Program-made: the position numbers and the translations under genes
The notes under the pieces: generated by a model
Databases searched by the model: none
The model's input: the letters and a program-made list of their open reading frames with translations, nothing else
What the model was told of the DNA's origin: nothing
Shown here: positions 1 through 15,000 of the stretch, one piece after another
Numbering within the stretch: position 1 is the first letter of the stretch
Layout of the letters: each line of letters opens with the position of its first letter
Assembly: GCF_020740795.1 (NCBI RefSeq)
Contig: NC_067304.1
Coordinates: forward strand, 6,438,056-6,502,055
Direction of reading: 5' to 3'
DNA length: 64,000 nt
From: Apus apus
Taxonomy: Eukaryota; Chordata; Aves; Apodiformes; Apodidae

Positions 1-3000
1 TCCTCAGAAATCAGCTGACCAAAAGTGCCAGGGAAGTGTTTTACCATTTTACCTCTGTTGCTGATACTCAGCAACAGTAATTTCACTCAGCTCAGTAATT
101 TCACTAATCTTCTTTGCAGTGAGATTAGATTGTAAAAGCTTTGGTGCAGGGAGAACTTGTTTGTGATCAGTGCTTAGTGCTATGGGTACCATCCAGTGGA
201 AGCTCCAATAAATACCGTGTTCCATTGCTGAGCAATATTTTTACATACCTGTAGCCTTGGCTTTGCTTCAAGTTGACAGTGTTTCCCTGGAAGATTGTGT
301 TTGTAGTGTGAGCTTTAATGCATTGTGCTTGGTAAAGGACAAAAAATGCTAACAGCTAAGTTTGAAGACTGGTTTTATTTCGCACTGAGGTTTGGTCCTT
401 ACTGTATAAAAGTTTTGTACAAATAAAAATAGTTGTCCATTATTCTAGATCTCTGACATCTTCAGATGCCACTCGAGCACATACTTTTAAAATGGTTAGT
501 TACAGAAGCATTAATATTCCATATTTATGAATAAATATATTTTTAAATGTATTCACTGATAGATAAGGTATGAAATGCTGATGGGTGTATGCAGCTGGTG
601 GCTGAACTGCATGGAATAGATGAGGTGACAGCTAACTGGCTTATGCTGCATCCTCTTAGGAATTTTTAAAAAGACAAATAGGTACCTTGTTGACAGACCT
701 ATACACTATTATTAAACACTATTTTGTTGCTTTCTTGCAGGCAGCAGGAAAGCAGTTCTACTCAGTGCAAGGCCTTTAGTATTGCTCATGTTGTGGAATT
801 ACCAACTACAGCAACTTGCCTCTAAATTGCCAGCTTTCCTGTCTGCCCTACTTACTCAATATAAAAAAAAAAACCTAATCCTGTGGATTTTATTTCCCTC
901 TCTGTAGGACAGCAGTGAGTAATTACTTTTCTATGGTGAAGGTAGAGATGCTGGAAAAGTTTAATTAATGCCCATTAGGAGATACTGCTAGTACTTAAAT
1001 GAATTCATTAGGGCAGGGTTCTTAATGTTCCTCAAAATTGCAAATAATTGCAGTGGACTGAATGTTGTTTACACCGTATTGTGTGTTGTATCTTTTTGTT
1101 CTGGTCAGTTCTGCAAAATATTTCAGGATATGTGGATCTTCCTTAGCCAGGGACATCTTTTCTAACCCCTTTGTAAAGTGCACGGATTCAAAATGAGGTT
1201 TGGGTTGAGAGCATAAATCTGTCCGTCTACTGCTGCCTCGTCCCTGTGGAACTGAGTAGCATCAGGGGAGAATGGATTTGCTCAGCCATCAGGGACTGCA
1301 TGGAAAATATTTCACTGTCACTTAGCTTGGCTAGCTGAATAGCCTTATTCGTATGAATCTTCCGTTTAAATCTTTCTACCTTGGTAAATACCTTACAGAA
1401 GGCAATGGGGCTGTGGTGACGGGGCATCTCCTGCTCCAGGCCCTGCGTTGTGCCCACCGGAGCATGGCTCATCCAGACATGTAAGGAGTGTCACCCATCT
1501 CTAGGCTATTCAAATGCTTCCTTGTCCCAAATACTGAGATTTGGGACTCTCTAGTGACTGAGGAACACTATTACTGTGCTGTGATTTGCATAAATGTAAT
1601 ACTCTTTGGCCACGCAGTAGAGATTTTAGCACAGATGCCATAGCAAAGCACGGGCCAGGCAGGTATGCCTGTGCTGGAGCAGGAGGGAAGCATCATTCCC
1701 TGGGGCTGTGCTGGGGCAGCTACTGTGCTCAGGGGAGCATGGAAATGGCTTTGGTGGGTGGGCTGCTGGGTACACAGCAGTGCTGAACTCTGCTTAAAAT
1801 GGCACTGTGGTGGTCCTTCTGGGGCAGTGGTGGCCTTGAGGATGGGATCCTGAGGTCCTTGTTAGCCTTTTTGTCAGCCTGTATTTGTACATAAGTGGAG
1901 GTTATATTTCCACAGGGAAGTTTTGAAGTATTCAGAAACTACCAGCTGTTCTCTGCTTTTTCTCTCAGTTAAAAGTCTACTAAAAATAGGATATTCTTCC
2001 ATTCAGCCATCAAACTCTGCTACGTAATATGAAGTGTCATGCTGTAGGAACAGTAAAAGGGTTTTTACCTGAGGAAGTTCTTTCTGTGGTCTGGTTTTTC
2101 TTATACTGGCTGAAATGCAGCAAAGAGAGAAAGAACTTAAATCAATTTCTGCTTTGTTGAATCACCTTCTGGGGGTATAAATTTTACTGTTCTGAAATCC
2201 TTATTTATTGCCTCTTGGCAAATACATCTGTGTTGTTTTTTTTCCTGATTGAACTATGTGAAGAGGTCCATCGCTCTTCCTGTTTTGTGTGGTTGCAGAG
2301 ATGTTGGGTATTAAGGAAATGGCAAAGAAAAACAGTACCTCTTGTGTTGTGGGTTTGGTGTTTTGTTTTTATTTAAAGAAAGAGTTCTTTGAAAGGACTT
2401 TCTATCTTATCTAAGCAGTTGGAAATCAGGACATGCAGACTAGGCTTTTTCTTCAGGCTGCTTGCAGTGATCTAGAAAGATTTAGTATTCTTTGTTACCT
2501 GGGAGTATGGGTTTTAAATGCAAGGTGTGAGGCTTTTCTTATATCTAACAAATTTGTGGAGATAAGAATAAAATCTGCTGTTGGAAGTAACATTGTGTAC
2601 CGGATTCAAGTGCAGGGAATCCTAGTGATGCCTGCAGACTGTGGACACTGCTGAACACATGTAGAGGTAGGGGACATTGGAAATGTTCCTCTTCAAAATT
2701 TTGGACATGTGTTGTTTTTTTACAGTAGCAGATGATGCAGATGCCCCTTTCCAGCGGTGCTGCCCCTGGCACAGTAACCCCTTTGCTGCACACAGCCAGG
2801 GAGCTGAGCTTTCCCAGCAGATACTGGCGGGCTCCTCAGGCGCAGCATCGGCTTCACTGGGCTGCTCTGACACCGCCTTCAGGAAACACTTAGAGTCCTA
2901 TAATAAGAATTTAAACTGGCAGATAAAGATAAGCTAATTTCCGTTTCATCACATTATTTGTTTGAACAGCAAAATGTCTGGTTTCTTTGCTGTTTCTGTA

Positions 3001-6000
3001 TAGCTGCCAATGGGGACTGCATGGTAAATTTTGGGATTTAAATGGTTTTGTTCAGTAACAACCAAGTACTAACGATGTTACTGCTGCCTGCTTCAGACAG
3101 AATGTGAGGAGTGAAATTAGAAATTAGATCCACTCACATTTTGTTGAGGTGATGATTGTTAGGACAGATACCTGCTGTCAGAATTGCTTGATGAATCTTA
3201 TGATGATAGGTGAAGGGCAATTGTTAGTCATCTAGCTGTATGTTTATTGTATTGCTATGTTGATATATGTATGTATATATTAAAAAATCAGTTTATATGG
3301 AAGTTCTGTTTGAACAAAGCACTTGAGACTAGCTGTGTATATGATAATTATATATTGCATACCTGAATTAAAGTGAAAAAGTTAACCTTTTAAAACTCTT
3401 GCCTTCAGGTTTACGTCTGTGTCTTGGAAGCAAGGAGAAGGCATTTTAATCAGTATCTAGTGTGGGTAACATATCTGCTCCGTGAAATGCTGTGTTCTGG
3501 CAATAGTAAAGCATTTCAAAGAGATTACTGCAGAACCTATATGGTCAGGCAAGGATGACAGAGAAGGGAATGATGCAATAAATACAGGAAGAAACTATGA
3601 TGCTGTCAGTTTGGGTTTTCCTGTTGGGGTGTTCATCCATAGCTGCCTTCTGATTGATTGTGAATGGAGAACAGAAATTAGATTTGGCTTTGCCTTCAAA
3701 GCTGTCTTTTTATTTGAAGTGCTTTCTTATGAGAATTCCATTTCTGTGTCAGTCTTGAATTTAGTGAGCTCTTTAAGCAGATATAAATGAGTCCAGCCTT
3801 TGGAGACAGCTGCACAAAGACGATGACTGGCAAGCTTCCCGAGCCAAGCGCACCGCCATCCGAGAGCTAAGCACTCCGAACGGGAAACTCGGATCCCTGT
3901 GCCTGGATGACCCTTTCTGCTTCACGGTCCATACAGACACTATTTTTTTGCTTACATCTACCTTGTGCTGAACTTTCAGGGGCAAAAATTAAACTGAAAG
4001 CAACTGGTGAGACCTAGTCACTGGACCTAATAGATTATCACCCACACAGCTGTAGACATCTACTGGAGAGCAGCTATTTTCTGCTGTATTCTTTAGACTT
4101 GCATTCTCATTCACTGCCAATGCATCTATTTTGTACATAGAGAAAGGAGCGTAGGTGGCTTGGAAGCTCACAGCAAGTGAAATAATACGTGCCATTGTAT
4201 CTGACTGCAGCCATGGCCCATGGAACTTCTAAAATCAGATTGTTTAGGTTTTTAAGTATGGTTATATATTACTTATATAAACTTGTTTTTATGATGAAAA
4301 GCACAAAGTAAAACTGAAAACAGCAGTTATCTTCCTGTGAAGTTGCTGTCCTTTTCCTCTCTGCTTCAACTAGTTCTAGTTTATAGCATGTTTTGAAGTA
4401 GTGGAAGAAGTTTGTTCTGTAGGTAAAAATAATTGGAAATACAGCTGTTGTTCCCCATGCAGAATGACCTTTCCACAGGTGAGCAAATGCTAATGCATGC
4501 CAGCTAGAACTTAATCTGTTGTAGAATTAACCTGTGATCTGTGTTTAGAAGTTCACAGGTGGCAATGAAAGAGCTGAGTTTTGTTTAATATTCAGAAAGT
4601 TATAAAAATCAGATTTATTGTTTTAATGAATAGATTATTGGCCCTTTTTTAATCTGCCAGTTTCTCAAATGCAGATGTTCTGAAAACTTCATAGCAGAAG
4701 CATTTCTTAAAAGACGATTAGCTTGTCAAAACTCTTTGGAAAATTATGGTTTGGTGTTTTGTGGGATTTTTTTTAAGCTTGTCTTGATAATACTTAGCAG
4801 ATAAAAGCACACAGGAGAGGCAGCAAATAAATCCTTGTGAAGTTGCTGAGGGCACAGTGTGTCAGGCTCTGGGGCCAAGGGAGCAAAGTGTCTCTTGGCC
4901 GTGAGATGTGCTGGCTCTGTCGGTCATCGGGAGCTGCTTTGTGCTTGCGAAGCAGTGCTGGAATTCTCCACAAAATGCTGCTTCCACTGGAAAGGCTGGA
5001 GCTGGGCTGTGGACCAGACTGCTCGCAAAGGTGAAACTGGCTAGGAGACCAGCTTTTGCAGAATGGGTTATTCCCGTTGTTCTCCTGAGGGGCAGGGATC
5101 TTTAATAAATACCATGCAATGCGAGTGTCTCCTGCCTGTTCTGTGTTTGCTTGAGATGGATTTTCCATTCTGTAAAAGACACGGGTTCATTAGTAATCTG
5201 AAGGTTTATGTATTAATAACTGTTAGTTAATAAACTCATTTACCAGCTTCTTTTTCCACATGCTGACTGACATACTCTGTTGAGAATGTTTTCTTACAAA
5301 CTACTGATAGACAGAAATGCTGAGAAGCAGATGTTGCATGACCAAGTACCCAGCTGTGCACTAACAAAATGAATCTCATGGTGATTAGTTAACAGTTCTT
5401 TGGCAGTCAGAGGCATATGTAAAACAGTAAACACAGCATGGGGAAATAATAATAATAATTAAAAAAAAGAAATTAAAAAAAAGCAAGCAATTTCTGAGCT
5501 TAAAACATTGGCCACATCAGTTCAACCATCTGTGTTGATGAAGAGCTGTGTTGTGGCTAAGTCAAACCAAGGTCAGTTAAACTGACTTCTAAGTCCTTAA
5601 CCCTTTATTGGTGAAATGTAACATTTCTGTTTTCTGAGCATGGGGTACATCATAATTTGAAACATGAGGACCACAGCAGGGATATTTGAACTTAAACTGT
5701 CAATGAAGGAAAATAATCATTAGTGCTGTGGAGTTTTTACCTGCTGTTGCCTGAAGATGTTTAGCCAACAGCAGCAAAGCACAGGAACTGACCAAAAAAA
5801 CAGACAGCCTTTTAAAGTTAACTGTTCAAATTTGAGGTTAGCTCCATTACTGGGATGGAGCTGCCATTGTTGTATCTGAGTAAAGGAGGATGATAAAGAT
5901 CCTTATGACCTTCTGGCTATGTAATTTAGAGCTGTGGCTGCAGTTACAACAGTCTGCCCTCTGGAATAATTTTCTTCTGCAATGCCTTTTTTTTTTCCTC

Positions 6001-9000
6001 ACTAGAGAAGTAAATGAATATGGTAGTCTGTGAATGCTGTCACTCTTCCCTTTTTACCCCCTTCAGTGCCCTTCCTGTCTCTGCTGTCCAGCAGAGTAGC
6101 ACAGCCGTGGTTTTCTGACTGGTTGCTCCTCACAGGTACTAGCAGTTTGAAGAGGCCATCTGGAGAACGCATGTAAGTTGTGAGCACTGCTTTTTAGCAT
6201 GTGGATACAGGGGATTTATTAAATCAAATATGTATTTACAAAATACACAAATAACCTTTATATTCCACAGTGGCTGCTCTGGCTTTACAGATGGTTTTAG
6301 GCATGTTTTCCTGCAGCCTGAGGATGGGATCTCCCAGTTCAGTGCTGAAATGGATCCACATGTGGGTGGCCGAGTGCAGGTTTTAGCTTAAGGGTGTGAT
6401 GCACTTGGAGGTTTTGGCCACCAGCTGTTGTAGAACACTCTGGGACAGTGGGGTTTTCATTCAGCATTAGGACTGAAAGTACCAAGTATAATGGCTTTCC
6501 TCTATAGTGCTACTTGGGATGTATCCTGCACATACATCCACATGGTATGTGGTCTGAGATAATTTACATTATCATTAAGAACTTAAGTAGGCTTTAAACT
6601 TTTCCAAGTAACTTCATTATGTTAGAGCATATGTAAATAAGAAAAACTTTAAAACTTCGGTATTTATCTGTCCTGTTAATTTTTACTATTGCTTATGGAT
6701 ACTGTGCTTCTGGATTGTTTTTTAAACTTCAAGAATACACTAGGTTGCCAAATAACTGAATTGATATTACATTTCAAGTAAAAAGTATTTTTTTCTGTAA
6801 TCCTGGCAGTAAATTCCTTGATGAACGCTAATCCAGAACACTGACATTTATGCAGATGGTATGTTTCTGCCCAAGGAAGTAAACTAATTATTGTGAAAAA
6901 CCCAGTCATTCCCTGTGAAATGCTGTTTCTTGTCAGATGTCAGAAGCATGTACATGGTGTACAGCTTATGGAAAACAACAAAAGGTAATTGTACTAGTTA
7001 CCTAAGGTTCTTCAAAGTAGCTGTTGTCTAAAAAGCTGAGTGCATGTCCCGATGGGCTCGTAGTCACTGAGTTCCCAGGAACTGTTGAAGCAAAGGACAC
7101 AGCTGTAGGAGGGAGCTGTGCCTGTGATAACATCATTCCTGTTTGGCAGCTCTGTGGGGACTGGTGGGGTGAGACCATGGGCTTCGTTTCCCACCCTTCA
7201 TGGATCTCGGTCATACATCCCTGCAAATGGCAAAGTCTGCTTTGTTTCCTTACCTGTTCACAAGGGTGCATTTCCTTTTGTGTTTGTGCTGTGTCTGCGG
7301 GGACGTGTAGCTGGTGGGTAGGAAAAGCCCTTCCATTGGGATGCAGATCCCCCACACCAGCATCACCCCTCGGGAGCAGGTGGGAGGCGGCCGAGCCTCA
7401 GTGTGGCTCTTGGACAACCTGCCTGTTTGCCTCTGTTTGCCTCTTTTGTTATGTCTTGCTATTAAACTATTAAATATTAAAATAATTCTCAGTCCAGTAG
7501 ATACTTCTAATGGGAAAAAAGCAAGAGTTGAGTTGTGGACTCAAATGTGCTGAGTGCAACTGAATCTTCTAACTTATTGCTGGTACTGGTTTTGCCCTAG
7601 AGAGAAAACAATATCTAACTAGTTTACAATAATTGTACTTTTGGGATAAATAGGCCATTTTTGTAGGAATCTAACAGTTGACCTTTGTTCTTAGAATGGA
7701 GTTGTGTCTAACTTTGTGATTTTGTATGTGCTTAATCTGTAGGATAGGAATTGTTCAACTGTTGGATTTACTAAATTACTTTTCACCTGCATTTTTTTCT
7801 GAGTCCTCCAGGGTCCAAACACTTTTATTTATGGAACGTTTTAGAGTTGGAACAATAATGAAGTAGATTTTTATTTTTTTAGTAAATTGGAAGCCTTCAG
7901 TGTCTACATTGTCCTGAAAATGTAAAGCTGCTGCATTGGTTTGTACTAACATAGTGGTTTCTGCTTTATGTTGCAAATTCTCTGCCTGCATAACCATAAA
8001 AATAAATTATGAACAGTCAGGACAGGAGATGTAATCAGTTAAAGCCTAATGAAGCTTATGCTTCAGAGCAGGCTCGTCTGCTAAAATACTACCTTGGCTG
8101 AATCACTGCTGCACATGGGTGGTTTCATAATTGTGTTTCAGGTTAGGTTGATAACTCTTATCTCCATGATACCTTGTTAAGGCCAGCCTGCCTGGGGCAC
8201 GGTGTAATTGTTGTGCAGGGAGGTTGAGGAGTCTGTCTCTGCCTTGGGAACCCCTTTGGATGAGGGACCTGAGCCTCGTCATGCTTTGGGCTGGGTTCCT
8301 ATGGTGAAGACTTGTGATGGGTTGAGCTAGGACTGCCCGGGCAATTCCAGTTCTTGTCTTTTGCTGGGAAGCAACTGAATCCCACAGGCTGAGAACTTGT
8401 GCTTTGCTGGCATAGAGCTCTTCATACTGGCTCTCCTCAGGGGAAGGAAGCACTGTTTCATTTTTAATTGAAAATCCTGGGTGCCTGAAAATAACTGAAA
8501 ATAAATCTTATAAATGAATAGTGATGAAATAACAGGATATGCTGTGCAAGGGGAAAGATAAATTCCTTTCATTTTTAATATTGCACAATGATTAACTTAA
8601 CACACAGGGAAATGTTCTTTCCTTTTGTGATTACTTCAACAACAACATGCCATTCAGATCATAAACAAAAGCTTCCTGGCAAAATTAAATCATAACAGAA
8701 TTGTAGTTCATGGAGTGAAATGGAGAGGTTTGTGGGTGTGACAGACAGGTGTGCTCAGTCTGTGGAGTCGAAGTGTGCTTGTGTCCTGGTGCCCTTTGCT
8801 GGGAGCTGAGCCCTGTTCTGTGGGCAGCTGGGACGGGTCTCCTGACTCCTTTTTATTGGTACTTTTCAAGTGTAGATGTAGTGCCAAATAAATTATGTAA
8901 AAGGTGCTTGGCGACATCTTCATACAGGCGAAAGGTAGAAATACCTTATTTTCTGAATTGGAAGATTTCTAAAGCATTTTGAACAATGTTGGTAGGTCTT

Positions 9001-12000
9001 GAATTATTTTTATGACTTTAGCTTGCTCTGTAGTAGCGCTGTGAGTTGGGGACAATTACTGTAAAACTGCACCGTGGATCTTCAGTACGTTCTCCAGGCC
9101 GTTCTGGGGAGAATGTTAAATCTTGTAAGATTTCTTACAAGTGTAATTAACCACAATTGATACTAAATGCTGTTTCGTAGGCCGTGTTTTGAGAGCACGT
9201 CTCTTTCATATTTTATTTTTATGAAAATGGTGCAACATAGGGAAGCTAAAAGTTGCAGTGTTGTTTATACCAACATTTTAAAATGTCAGTGTTGATCCTT
9301 TCCTGCAACAAGCTTGTTTTTGCTGAGAAATGTGTGGAAAAATCAGAGGAAGGTGAGGCTGTGTGCTTCCAGCTGTGCCTGCGCACAGCGAGGACAGTGA
9401 GGGACCCGCAGCTGCCGGGGTGTGGGGTGTGCTCCCCTGGGCCTGTCCTGGGCCATCCCTGTGTCACCCAGGCACACTGGCCTGTCCCAATCCCCAGGGC
9501 ATCTCCTGATGGGAATGACTGTGTGCACGGGGGTGATCCAGGTGCTGGTCTTGGCCAGGCACATCTGGCCTTGCAGGGATGGTGCTGATGGTCCGTTCTG
9601 CACAGAGTGCACTAGGGGGTTGTTTTCTGATTAAACACTGAGATGCCTCTAACCAGTGCTGCTGTGTTATGGCACGTCTGTTAATTTGATGAGAGTAGTG
9701 CTGAGCTGGCACTTGGATGATGGTGTTTCGGTTCTGGAGCCCATGGGAGGGCGGGGAGGTGCAGCTGTGCCCTCTGCAGCTTGGGCTGCTGCTGAGCTGC
9801 AGCTGCCTGGCCAGACACAGCCTGTCCCTCGGGAATGCCGCAGCCCACCTCAGGGACTGTTTGGGTTTCCCAGGCTCCTTGAAAGCCCGTTTCTTCACAA
9901 AAACTGCATAATGACTGTTCCTCGGAGCAGGAATTGCTGCTTTACTGGTGTGTGCTGTGCTCACTGGGGTCCCAGCCCTGGCGGGAGCTCGGGGAGGCCT
10001 GCAGAATGTGGTGGGTGAGGAGCCCAGCAGAGCTGTGCACCCAAAAATCTGTCAGTGACCTTCTCCCATGGGCCAGTGTGTGGGAATAAACTGCACAGCT
10101 ACAAGAACTGTTGTAGTTGAGAGGACTGTGCAGCAGGGACGTTTGGGGTGGGTCTGGTGTTGGAACTCCCAGTTTGCTCTTGTGTGACCTTGGTTTATGG
10201 GTGCAGCTACCGTGGACCTTGCACTGCCACTTGGAGACACAGCTGAAAGATGCCCTTGCTGTGAACGTCCTCTGTTGCCTATGTTGGTTGGTCACCCAAG
10301 AGGTTTGTTCTGTTTCAGAACAGACATACATCTCTGCTGTATGGCTCCTACTCTGCCAAACTCCAGGCTGAAATAGGTTAGTGGGCCTAGAAGTTACCCA
10401 GAGTGTAATTGCATGTCTTGCTTCCTATGGAAAGCAGGCTAAAAATAAACCTGTTTATGATTTGCATAAGTGCTTTTCTAATCAGAACACTCAAAAAAAA
10501 AAAAGGGGAAAAAAAAAAAAAAGGTCTTGGCATGTGGACATGTCCCTTATGCTGGGAAAACAGTGCCAAGTCCCAAGCAGATTAAATTGCTTGTGTAACA
10601 CAGAGCAGCTGCAAGGACATTTTTCTTTGGGGATGTGACTGAAATGTGTCATTCTATAGAACTGCACGCTGCTTAAGCAATAAGATATGGTATGTTATAC
10701 ATACCTCAGTGTCTGAAATGGGATGCTGTGTTAGGACAAAAACAAGGGCAGTCAGTTTGTGCCAAATGTGCAGTGGGTTAACCTGTGAACATGTCCTGTG
10801 TGGAAACCCTTGTTGGGGTGGGATGTTGAAAGAATACTTACTGAATGTCGGTAGGTTTGAATTTCTACTTCAGCTACAGATTATCAAAGGGAAGCATTAA
10901 TATTAGAAGAGTTTTGGGACCCGAGTAACATTTTGTTGTGTATGTTAATTGTGCTTTCCAGACCAAATTGGTTTATTTGCTATCTCAGTAAATCCTTTTC
11001 TCTAGTGTGAATTAAACTAAAACCTCACATTGTAAATTTAAAGGAATGAATGGATTATTATTTATAAATGAGGAAAAACAAGCTATACTTACCCCAAGGA
11101 AAGTCAACTCTATTGTTGGGATTATTTATCTTTGCTTTGGAGTGTTCCACTTCTGTGTCTGCTCAATTAAGAGCAGACTAAATTATTTCTGTATTATTAT
11201 AACCTATGGCAGCTACAGAGGATTCCGATTTCATGGCTCCAGTTGTCTGTATTTGACTTTACAGCCCAAGTGTTGCAGCAACAGCTGCTCCTCTTGCTGG
11301 ACAGCCTCTGTGGGTGTAGTGAGTTGCACAGTGATTAAAACTCAGCAAGGGATTGAATTCATAATTAGGAAGCCTTAATAAAGTGCTATTATTAAAACAA
11401 TTCTGTATTTTCATTTTTTTTATTTAAATTTTTTTAACGTGCCATTTGCATATTGCAAATTCTAATTGTTGTTTTGACCCTTTAGATTGTTGTAACACAC
11501 TTGTAACATGTTTGAGCCTGTCTGTGTGTGGCTGTGCAGGCTCCATCCCCTGCGTGGTGGTCTGATTAGATCATATTCTGTTCTGTGTTTGTCTTCACCT
11601 GCTGCCATGATGTCAGAAACGTCTTGCATCTCATACTTTACCTTTCTCTCAGACTTTGAGAGGCACAGTTACATCTTGCAAGTCCATTTTGTTCTGTGAG
11701 GTGTTCCAACCTCCAGGCTGTGCTCAGTGACCTTTCCAGGTATCTCTGTAAATCCCTGCTTTCACCTTATACCTGGCAGTGGCAGAGCCTTTGGATCATC
11801 AGTGCAGATGCATCTTATTTGAGATGGAAATCATGTACCGTATTAGCAAATGGCATGTTGTGGGGACTGCTACAGACTGAGGAGGACAGGGGCCAGCAGA
11901 GGTGGAGGTAAGGAGGAGCAGATGGAAGGATGCCTCTCCCTGCCTCCTGCAAGGACAGCTTCACCTGGTGTACACAACGATGTCTCCAGGGTGCCTTTCT

Positions 12001-15000
12001 ACTCAGACACCCTTCATGGACTCCTTCCCCAGCCATCACAATAATATCAAATACAAAATGCTGTGAGCTGAGAACAGAGTATATATCTGGTTTTAGGTGC
12101 CACCCCACAGTAATTAAAACCAAATTCTCTGCTGTGAGTCTTAGTTGTTTCAGAAAGTTGTAAAAGGCTCTTTCCCATTAATTAAGCATGATACGTGCTG
12201 CCTCCCAGTGAAGCGTGGGGAAGGATCTTGAGAAAAAGAATTACATGATCTCTTGAAAATGCAGCAAGTATTTATAAATAGGCAAAAGATGGTTTATCTG
12301 TTCAGTGCTTTTTTCATTTCTCAAGAAAACACCAAATCAAAGAGAGGAGAAGAAAATCTCCATGTATAATATAAAAGGTCAAACTGTTCTCTTGTGGAAA
12401 GTTCTTTTGCATTTTTCTTCCCCACAGTTAAGTTGAAGGATATGTTTATGTTTGCATTTTATTTGAAACCCATTCATTATTGTAAATTATTTGAGTTCTA
12501 CTCATATCTCCTTCGGTGTCTGATCTATATCAGAAACAGCTGTAGAGTTCTTTGTGCCTTGCTATTCTCCTATTTAATAATGGTACATTAAAAAACTTGG
12601 CATTATCAGAGACAACCCTGTCCACTGGTAATTCTCCTGACTGTGCTCCTGTGGTTAATGGATATTTTTGTGTGCCGTGTATTACTGTGATCATATCTGA
12701 CGCTAGTTTGCTTGAAGGTGGCATCTGAAAGTTTGAACTTCTTTACTCAAAGTATTTTAATTTTTAAAATCCTTAAGGTTGTAGGCAGAAAATGTATGAG
12801 GCTTTGCAAGCTTTTTGCTACCGATGCATTGCATAAAACCAACTTAAAATGATATCTGCTGTATTCCACAGAAATTATCCATAGGCTGTGAATATTGGTA
12901 GAAGTAACGAGATACAGAAAATAAAAAAGTAGCATTCGGTGAAAAATAATGAACTGTGTGGTCATCAGTAATTGCCAACATCTCTCATAATCCCTGTGTA
13001 CTAATCTTTTTGGTTTTTTACATGTATGTTTTATGTTAACCCCACTAAATGGATGTACTTTATTTTCATGAAAAGACATATCCCTTCACAAAGTCCCACT
13101 AAGTCTCTAATGGAGACTCTTGGGGCTGAAACATTAACACTGCTTGTTTTTGAGGCTGGGGCTTTGCACTGGGGTTTGCTGGTGTGAGCTGAGTGTTTGC
13201 TTGTAGGTAGAGTAGTGAGAAGCTGTTGGTTGTTCCTTCTGGTTAGATGGGAGCTGCCCTCCATGGGTGCAGGGAAGTGGCCCCCCACCCTGCCCATGAT
13301 GTTCTGTGCTCTGGAGCTGGGGTTGATAAGCTCAGGGTAGGTGGTAGAGAATGTGTCTTTCCTTGAAAACCTCCTGATTTCACCATGCTGGGTCCTTATT
13401 CTTTGCTTTCAAGATTCAGCCAACTGTGATGCATCTATTTGCAAACGGAGGCAATTGTTAGTTGGGTAACAAGTGCTGTTTTCATATCCTGACCAAATGG
13501 CACTCAAGAGACTCCATCTAAATGCCATCTATGTTCTGCCAGTGTTTTCATTCTTCCTTCTGCACTAAACAAGAGAATTTTTTTTCTCATGGTAGATGAG
13601 AAACCCAGCCATGGTTATTCACAATCAAGAGGCTCCTGTTACAGCTGACTTTGCTGTTTCTGCCAAAAATAAAAACCTGGGAGGTTGCATACGGGCTCCC
13701 ACTGTTTTCATTTTATCTCTTGTCCTTCTCATCTCCAAGTGAGGTGAATTTTTCAGAATAAAAACCAGAATATTTGCCAGTGCTTTTTGTATTTCTTAAA
13801 GTTTGTTTGGGGATATCCCTTCCAAGGCATGTTTTAATTATCTTCAAAACTTGAAATGCTTCAATGATGAAGTTCATAAGCAAACTAAAAACAAAATTAT
13901 ATTTGCACGGATTTGCCAACAATGGGCTGGTTTATCAGTTGAACATTTCCGACTCTGTGAGATTTCAAGAGAGTAGGATGCTGTGATGTTTCAGGAGTGA
14001 GGACTGAGAAGCCTTGTCTCCCTCAATCAGTCACCACCTTGACTGAAGATCTGAAGGTATTACCCTGTAAAGGCTTGTGTTGATTGCCCCTTTGATCATT
14101 TTTAGTAATGAGCCATGTCCTAAACCTGTAGGCTCAAAAAAGCAAAACTCATAGATACTGGTGCTTTCTGAATGTACTTTGTACTATTAACAAAAATAGG
14201 AAGATCCCCAAAGTGAAGTGGGATGTACATACCGTAATGAGGTTTGTGGCCACCTTAATTTCTTAAATCTGGATAAACAGTTTTTTAATTTATTTCAGAA
14301 GTTCTGTAACACTCTTCCAGTATTTTGAATGCTATAGTAAATTATTTATACTGTAAGATTAATCTCTACTGTAATTTCTGTAACGAATAATATATTACCA
14401 AGAATTTATTGGACAGCATATAGCAAACTACAACTAAACAAGCCTTTAAAAGTAAACCTTTCTGGTATTTTTTTAGCTTTCAGCTAGTAAATGAACCTGG
14501 TTTAATGGATTATTGTGGCTATGGAGAGCCTGGAGATTTTTTCTGTACAATACACTCAATATAAATTTTTCTATTAATTGTTCTGTGTCTATCATGTTAA
14601 TGTAATTAGATGGATCTGACATACTTACCCTTTACTTTTCCTGAATTTGTAGAATAGCTTTAATGACACAGCCATAGTTTAGCTACATGAAAGATCCTTA
14701 ATTCAATTTTATTTAAAGAAGATTGACGCTAGTAACATTTAGCCACTTAACAGCCTTTATTTTACGGCATGGTAATCAGCAAACGCTCTGCACCATGATT
14801 TCTCTTCAGTACAAAGAAACAAGATTTGCTTTTGTAGTTAAAAGTTTATGGATTAGTTTTGTTACTTGGAGGAATTAAATTCCTTCCTCTGCTGCTCAGG
14901 CAGTTCCTGCTGCTTGTCAGCGAGGTCTCCTGCAGTCCTGCTTCCTTCATTCTGTGCCCATGCTCTGGGACTTCCCACCTGTACCTGGTCTTGTGTTGTT

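Noticed and set aside
9122-9141. An 8-bp stem with 4-base loop in intron 1.
   Set aside because: Too short to support an RNA gene or regulatory hairpin.
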